From contig NZ_CP018632.1 in assembly GCF_002215215.1 (NCBI RefSeq), positions 2,290,501 to 2,354,500 on the forward strand: a stretch of 64,000 bases of DNA, read 5' to 3'. The DNA is from Granulosicoccus antarcticus IMCC3135 (GTDB lineage: Bacteria > Pseudomonadota > Gammaproteobacteria > Granulosicoccales > Granulosicoccaceae). The notes beneath the pieces were generated by a model. The model saw nothing but the letters and a program-made list of their open reading frames with translations. It was not told the origin of the DNA and made no database searches. The position numbers were made by a program, and so were the translations under genes. Every line of letters starts with the position of its first letter. Within the stretch, counting starts at the first letter, position 1. This document shows, piece by piece, positions 47,451 through 54,858 of this stretch.

Positions 47451-48245
47451 ATGCAAACCTATCTTGACCTGTTGCAGCATATTGTTGACAACGGAACAGA
47501 CAAGGAAGACCGAACCGGCACCGGGACACGCTCGGTGTTCGGTTATCAGATGCGCTTTGATCTGAATGCAGGTTTTCCGGTACTCACCACCAAGAAGCTA
47601 CATCTCAAATCGATCATTCACGAGCTGCTGTGGTTTCTGGCAGGCGATACCAATATTGCGTATCTGAAGCAGAATGGTGTGCGCATCTGGGATGAGTGGG
47701 CGGATGAGAATGGTGATCTGGGCCCTGTCTATGGCAGTCAATGGCGTAGCTGGCCAACACCAGATGGTGGCCATATCGATCAGATCAGTCAGGTGCTTGA
47801 ACAGATCAAGACCAACCCGGATTCACGTCGTCACATCGTCAGCGCCTGGAATGTCGCTGAGATCAACAACATGAAGTTGCCACCGTGCCATGCGCTTTTT
47901 CAGTTCTACGTGGCCGATGGTAAGCTCAGCTGCCAACTCCTTCAGCGCTCTGCAGACGTGTTTTTAGGCGTCCCTTTCAATACTGCAAGTTATGCCCTTT
48001 TGACCATGATGGTGGCACAGGTGTGTGATCTGAAACTGGGTGATTTCGTGCATACGCTGGGTGACGCGCATATCTACAGCAATCATTTCGATCAGGTTCA
48101 TACACAGCTTGCGCGAGCTCCTGGTCCTTTGCCTGTCATGAGGATAAATCCCGAAGTGCGCGATTTGTTCGCCTTCACGTTCGATGATTTCACGTTGGAA
48201 GGTTATGAGGCGCAACCATCGATAGCAGCGCCGATTGCCGTTTGA
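47451..48245 (+). CDS. thyA: Thymidylate synthase
   Basis: Makes dTMP from dUMP with methylene-tetrahydrofolate. The 264-residue protein equals the Escherichia coli length. The start [20 protein letters not shown], the catalytic Cys in [12 protein letters not shown] and [13 protein letters not shown] are visible. Its last 273 bases are repeated with 11 differences at 50464-50736, beyond a hipBA pair. The gene is complete here, so its current 3' end may be either native or brought in by the insertion. Confidence 0.97.
   Translation: MQTYLDLLQHIVDNGTDKEDRTGTGTRSVFGYQMRFDLNAGFPVLTTKKLHLKSIIHELLWFLAGDTNIAYLKQNGVRIWDEWADENGDLGPVYGSQWRSWPTPDGGHIDQISQVLEQIKTNPDSRRHIVSAWNVAEINNMKLPPCHALFQFYVADGKLSCQLLQRSADVFLGVPFNTASYALLTMMVAQVCDLKLGDFVHTLGDAHIYSNHFDQVHTQLARAPGPLPVMRINPEVRDLFAFTFDDFTLEGYEAQPSIAAPIAV
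47973..48245 (+). repeat. Direct repeat, left copy (3' end of thyA)
   Basis: Direct repeat of 273 bases with 50464-50736, about 96 percent identical. Homology begins near CCTTTYAATACTGCAAG and ends exactly at the thyA stop codon. The distance between copies is 2491 bases, and the segment between them holds hipBA. Confidence 0.95.
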
Positions 48246-48400
48246 GATTGAGTATTAGATAACTCGCGCTCACTATGTGATCCCACGATGATGATGTTCA
48301 AGATTTGGATTGTGGGTAAGACAGGGGCACTGCCAGGGCATGTGTTTGGTAAGCCTGCCTTGCCACCGGACTGTAACGGTAGCTCGATCTCATGGACCGA

Positions 48401-49708
48401 CTAGCCAAGCCGCGTTACCATTTCATTGATTATAGTGTAGATTATCGACCGGAGGAAACGCAGCTCACCTGTCAGGGTGGCGGACAGATCCGGTTGTACC
48501 TTTGAAATACGAGCATTTTCAGATGCAATCTCGTCGTAGAGAGTCAGTGCTTCCGGAGTGATGCGATTGCGTAGTTTTTCCAGCAAGCGCTGCGCTGTTC
48601 CTTTGGATAGATTCAGCGCAGTGGCTGCTTCAAGGAGGAGTGTGCGGTTAACGTCCGAAAAATGATGCACACCCAGAATTGGCCAAGCGAGTAAAGTTTT
48701 CGTTGGCCAGCCGTTGCTATCAAAGGCACGAGTGTCATAATTTGCAACGCTCAGCAGATCGTAGAATGGTGCTAGCTGAATACCTTCATGAGAAACCATG
48801 AAACTCAGATTTTTCAGATGGGCGTCACTATTTCCGACAAGCACATTGAACACTAGCCAACTAAAGAGTCTAGTGCGTGAAACTGCCGGGCTTCGACACT
48901 TTTCTGAAAGTAACGACAGGCTCTCCATGCTTCCTTGGCTGTATTTAAAAGTACGGTCCAGACCCAACAACTGACAGGCATCAATCGCATGCAGGCGTTG
49001 CCATCCCTGAGAGCTGGCAGCCCGATCGAAACGATCGATTAGAAATATCGGTGATGGAATGTACCGGTAGTTGACATCAGGCACATCGAGACCCAGGCGT
49101 TTGGCGAGACGCATCACAAACCATTCATTGAGTACTGAATGGCAGTAGTCCACATCCGGGTGGTCAGGTTTTAGTATGTGGGTAGACGGTGTAGCACCCG
49201 CGGGCTCAAACAGTTCCCCGTCTTTCATGACGATGGCCAATTTGTGCTGTGCTCCAGCAAGCGACATGCGCTTGATGGCTGATTGTGTCAACGGGATCTT
49301 TGGTAGTTGCCGGATACGTGCTTCAAGAGCCTCTTCCGCTAAGGGGCGCAAGTGTTCGACTGTCTGTGGTCCGACATCCGGCGGCAGCAATGTCACAGAG
49401 CCTGCTGACTCCGCACCGTAGAAGGCCAGCAGACCGAACGCGTCTGCCGAATCGAGCCTGGCATCTGCGGAGAGTAGAGTTCTCTGCCCTTCTTCCGGTA
49501 GTAGATTGTCAAAATACCACTGTACCGGACGCTGACTTGCGCCGTCCAACAGGGGGCCTGTTGCCAGTGGAAGGCTAGGGCTAAGCGCGTAACCCAAAGG
49601 GTTGTTCAGCCACGCTTGTGAATATTGGAAACTCCAAAGTCCATCAACCTCCCGCAGCGTGCCTACTTCCGCCTGATTGATCGAAGCGCACAAGGATCTA
49701 CTTTTCAA
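48401..49708 (-). CDS. hipA: HipA-family toxin kinase
   Basis: A 435-residue serine/threonine kinase toxin of the HipBA type, which in Escherichia coli phosphorylates glutamyl-tRNA synthetase and drives growth arrest. The HipA N-terminal domain (residues 1-100), the segment KRMSLAGAQHKLAIV with the ATP-contacting loop, catalytic LVGNSDAHLKNLSFM and metal-binding LAPFYDLLSV are all present. Its start overlaps the hipB stop by four bases (ATGA). It lies inside the thyA-flanked insertion. The kinase motifs look intact, so it is probably functional. Confidence 0.93.
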   Translation of the reverse strand: MKSRSLCASINQAEVGTLREVDGLWSFQYSQAWLNNPLGYALSPSLPLATGPLLDGASQRPVQWYFDNLLPEEGQRTLLSADARLDSADAFGLLAFYGAESAGSVTLLPPDVGPQTVEHLRPLAEEALEARIRQLPKIPLTQSAIKRMSLAGAQHKLAIVMKDGELFEPAGATPSTHILKPDHPDVDYCHSVLNEWFVMRLAKRLGLDVPDVNYRYIPSPIFLIDRFDRAASSQGWQRLHAIDACQLLGLDRTFKYSQGSMESLSLLSEKCRSPAVSRTRLFSWLVFNVLVGNSDAHLKNLSFMVSHEGIQLAPFYDLLSVANYDTRAFDSNGWPTKTLLAWPILGVHHFSDVNRTLLLEAATALNLSKGTAQRLLEKLRNRITPEALTLYDEIASENARISKVQPDLSATLTGELRFLRSIIYTIINEMVTRLG

Positions 49709-49971
49709 GGTTTGTTCTGACTATTTGAAAGCCCATTCAAATAGGGACCAACACTATCAGGGATATCCACCGTGACTCGGATCCCGAGGCCATCAAGTAC
49801 TTGAAAGAGCTTCCCCCATTGAACGGCATCGCTACCACGCTCGACTTTGCCCAGAAAGTTTTCGCTGACGCCCATGCTACCTGCCGCATCATCCTGTCTG
49901 ATTTTCTGTGACTTACGGCTTGCGCGAACTACGTTACCAATAGCAGCTGCATTGTCGATGTCTATTTTCAT
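49705..49971 (-). CDS. hipB: HipB-like antitoxin and autorepressor
   Basis: An 88-residue helix-turn-helix protein. IGNVVRASRKSQKIRQDDAA and VSENFLGKVERG form the Cro/C1-type DNA-binding unit; DSVGPYLNGLSN is a short tail. It should neutralise HipA and repress the operon. A ribosome site (GAGGA) sits inside the first operator directly before the ATG. Three operator-like elements lie within 125 bases upstream. Confidence 0.93.
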   Translation of the reverse strand: MKIDIDNAAAIGNVVRASRKSQKIRQDDAAGSMGVSENFLGKVERGSDAVQWGKLFQVLDGLGIRVTVDIPDSVGPYLNGLSNSQNKP

Positions 49972-49974
49972 AAA

Positions 49975-50094
49975 ATCCTCACGTATGTGAGGATATTGAA
50001 CTAAATTTGATGATCAGGCAACAAATCCTTATGATCGTGCGGATTATTGGATCAATTAGTCTGATTGAATATAAATCTTTGCAATCGTGAGGAT
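49975..50094 (-). promoter_or_regulatory. Three phased hipBA operators, 50-bp period
   Basis: ATCC-N12-GGAT at 49975-49994 (near-perfect palindrome ATCCTCAC GTAT GTGAGGAT), ATCC-N12-GGAT at 50025-50044 and ATCT-N12-GGAT at 50075-50094. Starts are exactly 50 bases apart. The pattern resembles the TATCC-N8-GGATA operators of Escherichia coli hipBA but with a longer spacer. The element nearest the gene overlaps the hipB ribosome site. Confidence 0.75.
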
Positions 50095-50290
50095 TTCGAC
50101 TCCATTGATTTGTATTTGGTGGTCGACATCTTGCTCCACATCGCACCCGAGTTTGACTGAGAGGTCAGAAAATCCGCAGAACGCATAAAATCCGGTCAGG
50201 ATAATTTTCGCCGAACACTCTATGGTAATACATAGACGACTGAGTTCCATATGGTATGTGTAACTGTTATCAGTAAGTAGAGGGCATGTA

Positions 50291-50431
50291 ATGTCCATCG
50301 ACGAGACACTCGAACCCAGGGATTGTCGCCGTGCGCACAGAGATCGCTGTGAAATTCAGAGACTGAAATCTGAAGCTGATCGATCGAGAAAAATTAAGGC
50401 TGGAAAGGGTCAGAAGCAAACGGTACCGTAG
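50291..50431 (+). CDS. Small charged ORF (46 residues), doubtful
   Basis: A 46-residue frame starting MSIDETLEPRDCRRAHRDRC and rich in Arg, Lys and Glu. AGAGGG lies six bases before the ATG, a good ribosome site. No family is recognised. It lies between the hipBA operators and the duplicated thyA end, on the opposite strand from hipBA. It may be a real small gene of the island or chance. Confidence 0.28.
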   Translation: MSIDETLEPRDCRRAHRDRCEIQRLKSEADRSRKIKAGKGQKQTVP

Positions 50432-50463
50432 CGATATTAGCCTGAAACCTGCTGACCGGAAAA

Positions 50464-50736
50464 CCTTTTAATACTGCAAGTTATGCCCTTTTGACCATGA
50501 TGGTTGCGCAGGTGTGTGATCTGAAACTGGGTGATTTCGTGCATACGCTGGGGGACGCGCATATCTACAGCAATCATTTCGATAAGGTTCATACACAGCT
50601 TGCGCGAGCTCCTGGTCCTTTGCCTGTCATGAGGATAAACCCCGAAGTGCGCGACTTGTTCGCCTTCACGTTCGATGATTTCACGTTGGAAGGGTATGAA
50701 GCGCAGCCATCAATAGCAGCGCCGATTGCCGTTTGA
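50464..50736 (+). pseudogene. Duplicated 3' end of thyA
   Basis: An 88-codon segment equal to the last third of thyA, lacking the catalytic Cys and the start. It differs from the left copy at 11 of 273 bases; ten changes are silent and one changes Gln to Lys (HFDQ to HFDK). The similarity ends at the stop codon. It is the right border of the hipBA-carrying insertion. An ATG within it could at most give an 81-residue non-catalytic peptide. Confidence 0.9.
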
Positions 50737-50759
50737 ATGGTCTTTTCGGGATTGCGGCT

Positions 50760-51680
50760 TCAGGCTGTGATGCCTGTTCCTCGTTCGACCTGTAATCGCA
50801 CGTCACGCTCCAGCACGCGCAAGAACCCGTCACGCCTGAACGTACCCTCTATCTCGGGCTCTGACAGAAAGCGGCTCATCTCGTTGTGAAACGGCGCGCT
50901 GTTGATCAGTTCGCCAAGCCGGTCCAGCAGGTCGTCGCGCAATGTGTCGAAATCTTGCACGCCATAGTCCTGAATCTTTTTCGTAACAAGGCTTGGGTTC
51001 GGGGCGATGCGATTTCGGGCTGCCCAGCCGAGGTCCCAGATATCACGATATCGAGGGTTGACTGCGGATGATGAGATCAGCGATTTTACCTTGTCCGAGG
51101 CAATCTCGACAGGAGTCTCCGTTGTGACGAGGAAACTGTCTGCGCCACCGTAGCTATCAGCCAGTCCTTCATAATTGCGGTGCAAGGGTAGGGGGTCGCC
51201 AGTATACGCTGGCACGTTTGCCACCTCGAGCCTGATCCTCTGTCTTGGCATGTCAGGCCTAGCGGGTTCTGTATCAATCGATAGAGTCCAACGGCTGACC
51301 TTGACGCTGCCCGGTCGCGAGGAAGTATTTTGTACCTTGGGCTCCTTGACTCTTACGTCAAGACCATAACGATTCCCAACGAAGCGCTCAAGCGCTTCTT
51401 TGATAGGCGCAAGGCTCGAACCGTCAAAGTCTTTGCCGCCTGCAAAATCGAGGTCCTCGCTCAGACGTTGGGATCCGTGAACGAGTCGAAGCGCCGTCCC
51501 ACCCTGGAATACGAGTCCGTCGAGTAGCTTTAAGCGTTGCAGCGCGAACAGCATGTCATAGTGCAATAGTTCTTTCACAATGCCGGGTCGCATACGCGCA
51601 TACCCTGGTGTTCGCAAGGCAAGCGTAACCATGTCACTCAAGCCCTTGCGCTCATCGTCGATGGCTTGCCTAGGCGACAT
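50760..51680 (-). CDS. abiEii: AbiEii-type nucleotidyltransferase toxin
   Basis: A 306-residue toxin of the AbiE type IV toxin-antitoxin and phage-abortive system. The nucleotidyltransferase motif is FQGGTALRLVHGSQRLSEDLDF at about residues 57-78, with the acidic pair in SEDLDF. The later DKVKSLISSS and YRDIWDLGW are conserved in the family. The ATG at 51680 overlaps the antitoxin stop by 11 bases; a longer frame to 51761 is not needed. Lies 24 bases from the duplicated thyA end. Confidence 0.92.
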   Translation of the reverse strand: MSPRQAIDDERKGLSDMVTLALRTPGYARMRPGIVKELLHYDMLFALQRLKLLDGLVFQGGTALRLVHGSQRLSEDLDFAGGKDFDGSSLAPIKEALERFVGNRYGLDVRVKEPKVQNTSSRPGSVKVSRWTLSIDTEPARPDMPRQRIRLEVANVPAYTGDPLPLHRNYEGLADSYGGADSFLVTTETPVEIASDKVKSLISSSAVNPRYRDIWDLGWAARNRIAPNPSLVTKKIQDYGVQDFDTLRDDLLDRLGELINSAPFHNEMSRFLSEPEIEGTFRRDGFLRVLERDVRLQVERGTGITA

Positions 51681-52209
51681 CTTCCAGCTCTTCGTAGTCG
51701 ACCAGATGAAGGTTGCGGCCGACATGCCGGAGATCAGACAGCGCCGTTCTAGCACGTGCAAATCTCAGCGGACGGCCGATCTCGACTATGCCGTCAAGTA
51801 TTGTCGATCGGGATTGACGAGTGTGGGTGAACTCAATTGCCCCGCAAGTCGTGTTCACAAGTCCGCTGCGGCCGGTGGTCATGACGGTGACGACACTCAG
51901 CGGCACTTGCGAGATAGCACCATACTCGGATAGCGCTGATTCAAGACTTACGTACGAGTAGTGCCCGCGTCGCAGTGCAATCGCAATGTGTTCCACTGTA
52001 TAGCCGATATCACTGCGTGCGCGAGGCAATACGTAGACGCTGCGACAGGCGCGGTCTAACGTTCCATCACGGACGAATCGTCGAAGGCTCATCTCGAGAG
52101 ACTTCGACGAGTCATCGGGGAACTGCATTTTAAGATCGTGCTGGGTCCATACGTAGCGCCCTTTATCATCCCACGTGTTCAGTCGATCCAAGAGCTCGTT
52201 GCGTTTCAT
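51670..52209 (-). CDS. abiEi: AbiEi-type antitoxin and repressor
   Basis: A 179-residue antitoxin with an N-terminal winged helix (MKRNELLDRLNTWDDKGRYV, LRRFVRDGTLDRACRSVYV) and a C-terminal domain that neutralises the toxin (YSYVSLESALSEYG, FTHTRQSR). The start at 52209 is preferred because GGAA lies nine bases upstream. The longer start at 52242 would fall inside a 7-bp inverted repeat that looks like the operator. The winged-helix antitoxins of this family repress their own promoter by binding inverted repeats. Confidence 0.88.
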   Translation of the reverse strand: MKRNELLDRLNTWDDKGRYVWTQHDLKMQFPDDSSKSLEMSLRRFVRDGTLDRACRSVYVLPRARSDIGYTVEHIAIALRRGHYSYVSLESALSEYGAISQVPLSVVTVMTTGRSGLVNTTCGAIEFTHTRQSRSTILDGIVEIGRPLRFARARTALSDLRHVGRNLHLVDYEELEDVA

Positions 52210-52239
52210 GCTACTTGTTTCCGCGATCGAGTTTACGCT

Positions 52240-52261
52240 CATACTACATAAAAATAGTATG
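52240..52261 (-). promoter_or_regulatory. Inverted repeat, probable abiE operator
   Basis: CATACTA (52240-52246) and TAGTATG (52255-52261) are separated by eight AT-rich bases, upstream of abiEi. This is the right place and form for AbiEi autoregulation. The spacer TAAAAA could also serve as a -10 region. Confidence 0.5.
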
Positions 52262-52417
52262 TACGTATATCAATAATGCGTATTCAATCACAGGCCGGGT
52301 AACGCTGAAATCCGACGGCATCCATGTTCACGAGCACATTAGGCTGGCAGCGTCGGGTTCTAGCTTCTTGCCGGTAGCGGTATTTCCTACGTGTCGGATC
52401 GTTATTGAGGGCTATAG

Positions 52418-52657
52418 CGAAAGCGGTGGATAAGGCTTAATGAATACCTGTTGGTGGGCGTTGCCAGTATCGTATTCGTGGCGATCACTCGGCACCTGCT
52501 ATGGACTATCGTGCTGGGAATGGCATTGTTTCTGACGCTGCGGTTTTTCTGTAAGCCAGCTGTCTTCGGCAAAGAAAGTTGCATACGTCAGGAAGTCATG
52601 CAAAGCTACTCTACGATGCGGGCGTATGACCTAGTCTCAAGAAAAGGAAAACCATGA
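52418..52657 (+). pseudogene. Possible membrane-protein remnant (AzlD-like end)
   Basis: The frame has a start candidate at 52451 but is open from 52418. It encodes RLNEYLLVGVASIVFVAITR and LWTIVLGMALFLTLRFF, two hydrophobic segments resembling the last helices of AzlD-type amino-acid exporter subunits. It ends at 52657, overlapping the next start as ATGA. No upstream part of such a gene remains. The rest of 52262-52417 shows nothing I can support. Confidence 0.3.
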
Positions 52658-54267
52658 CAGATCAAACTTCTGAAAGCGGTGAAATAGAAACAGATTTTAC
52701 GGTTGGCCAGGACAACGTTGACGGCAAACTTGGCCCCCTTGGGTTCGATATACATAATCCGGTATTTGCCATTTCCGGGCTGGCGGCCGTCGCTTTCGTG
52801 CTCCTGACATTGATCTTTCCCGAACAGGCGGGTACCACGTTATCTGCTGTGCGTGATTTCGCGATCACCAAGCTTGACTGGTTCTTCATGATCATCGTCA
52901 ATATTTTTGTGATTTTCTGTCTGGTGTTGATTTTCTTGCCTATGTCAAGCGTGAGGCTAGGCGGTAAAGACGCGGTTCCGGACTATTCCTATCTCGAATG
53001 GTTTGCGATGCTTTTCGCCGCGGGAATGGGGATTGGCCTGTTGTTTTTTGGTGTACTCGAACCCGTTTACCACATGAATGTGTCGGAACCCCTGGGCGTT
53101 GCCTCACCTATTGCCGCTGACGGCAGCATCATCGCCGCAAACGTTGAGGCGGCACGTGCGATGGGACTGGCTGCAACCTTCTATCACTGGGGCCTGCACG
53201 GCTGGGCCGTCTACGCCATCATGGCACTGGCGCTTTCACTCTTCACCTACAACAAGGGTCTGCCGTTCTCGATCCGCTCATGTTTCTACCCGATTCTGGG
53301 TGATCGCGTCTGGGGGTGGTGGGGGCATTGGATTGACATTCTGGCCGTATTCGCGACTCTTTTCGGTCTTGCCACCTCATTGGGGTTGGGTGCACAGCAA
53401 GCCAATGCGGGTTTCAACTTTGCTTTCGGACTGGAAATATCCACCAACACTCAGGTTGTGATCATTCTGCTGGTGACGGCCGTTGCGCTGGTTTCAGTCT
53501 ATCGCGGCCTTGATGGTGGCGTGAAAATTCTCTCTGAAATCAACATGGTAATTGCGATTCTCTTCTTCCTGTTTGTTCTTGCCGTTGGACCCACTCTGGT
53601 TGGTTTGAACGGTTTCTGGACGGGGCTTGTCGCCTATACCAAGGAAATCATCCCGCTATCAATGCCTTTTGGCCGCGAGGATGACGCCTACCGCGAAGGC
53701 TGGACTGCTTTCTACTGGGCATGGTGGGTGTCCTGGGCACCCTTTGTTGGCATGTTCATTGCCCGTGTTTCAAGAGGACGCACAGTTCGCGAGTTCATCA
53801 TCTGCGTACTGCTGATCCCCTCGCTCATCATCTTCATCTGGATGGGTGTATTCGGCGGCATCGCCATTGATCAGATTATTACCAGCCCGGAAACCTCGCT
53901 AGTCAAGGCAAACGTGATTGACAGTTATTCGCCTGAGCTTTCTCTGTTCGGCATGCTTAACGAATTGCCGTTCACCAAGGTTGCATCGACAATCGCAATT
54001 TTTCTGGCGTTGGTCTTTTTCGTAACCTCGTCAGATTCCGGCTCACTCGTGGTCGATACAATCACAGCAGGGGGCAAGATCGATGCGCCAGTACCCCAGC
54101 GCATTTTCTGGTGCGTGGTAGAAGGCTTGATTGCCATCGCGCTCTTGATTGGTGGTGGTCTGGCGGCACTCCAGGCGGGTGTGACAGCCACGGGCGTGCC
54201 ATTCGCAGTCCTCATGCTGGCTATGTGTTACACCATCTTTCAAGGCCTGCGTAGCGAGCCGCGTTAG
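52654..54267 (+). CDS. BCCT-family betaine/choline/carnitine transporter
   Basis: A 537-residue secondary importer with about twelve membrane helices, driven by sodium or protons. The first membrane part is preceded by 40 hydrophilic residues. Core motifs are LFAAGMGIGLLFFGVLEPVYH and YHWGLHGWAVYA (aromatic cage), and FYWAWWVSWAPFVGMFIARVSRGR is the family signature. There is no long cytosolic C-terminal sensor domain, so osmosensing like BetP is less likely. AAGGAAAA precedes the ATG. A second quaternary-amine importer in the window besides the ABC system at 16417. Confidence 0.93.
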   Translation: MTDQTSESGEIETDFTVGQDNVDGKLGPLGFDIHNPVFAISGLAAVAFVLLTLIFPEQAGTTLSAVRDFAITKLDWFFMIIVNIFVIFCLVLIFLPMSSVRLGGKDAVPDYSYLEWFAMLFAAGMGIGLLFFGVLEPVYHMNVSEPLGVASPIAADGSIIAANVEAARAMGLAATFYHWGLHGWAVYAIMALALSLFTYNKGLPFSIRSCFYPILGDRVWGWWGHWIDILAVFATLFGLATSLGLGAQQANAGFNFAFGLEISTNTQVVIILLVTAVALVSVYRGLDGGVKILSEINMVIAILFFLFVLAVGPTLVGLNGFWTGLVAYTKEIIPLSMPFGREDDAYREGWTAFYWAWWVSWAPFVGMFIARVSRGRTVREFIICVLLIPSLIIFIWMGVFGGIAIDQIITSPETSLVKANVIDSYSPELSLFGMLNELPFTKVASTIAIFLALVFFVTSSDSGSLVVDTITAGGKIDAPVPQRIFWCVVEGLIAIALLIGGGLAALQAGVTATGVPFAVLMLAMCYTIFQGLRSEPR

Positions 54268-54858
54268 TAGATATTTCAACGGTTAATCAGGCACCTCCCT
54301 TTTTAGGGGGGCGCCTGTAGCAGTGAGACTACCGGACTCAATGGCGGTTGGACTTCCGGCAAATTTCCCGACAAAAACCCAGAAAATTTATCCCGTAACT
54401 GTCACCAAACTTGTCCTGGCTAGGCATGATTTAATTCAGGAAATGAAGAATTTGTCAAAGAACGATTCTTCGATCCATACGGTTTTGATAGTGCAGGATT
54501 TGGCCCAGATACGACCGTCATGGACGCCTTCGGCTCATTCGCCTGACGCGTGATTGCTGGCAACACGTACAGTACGTCGGTTCTGTGACGGCGTATGGAT
54601 TATGTACACAACGCCATTGCCTTGGGCATCAATCAAAAATTTACTGCTAGAATAAAAACTGTTATTAATTACAGTAAAATCGGTATGATGCCGTATTCCA
54701 GCAAGGTGCCATGAGACAATTTTCTGGTCGACTTTCATGGTTACGAAGCGAGCAAACGAGTTGCGGCTCGCCAGCCATCGGCTTCATGACAGCTGCTTTT
54801 CAAATACTGCTTGACGATTGCTATACGCAAATGTGCATCAAGCAAAAAAATTTACAGG
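54268..54858. other. Intergenic region between BCCT and topB
   Basis: About 590 bases. A hairpin at 54288-54317 (CAGGC-ACCTCCC / GGGGGGC-GCCTG) probably ends the BCCT transcript. Short frames on both strands lack motifs and ribosome sites. An AT-rich stretch at 54640-54700 may hold the topB promoter. Confidence 0.45.

Noticed and set aside
50056-50298. 80-codon minus-strand frame upstream of hipB
   Set aside because: It covers the third operator element and has no recognised motif; more likely chance.
54535-54738. 67-codon minus-strand frame before topB
   Set aside because: No homology that I recognise and no ribosome site; kept as non-coding.
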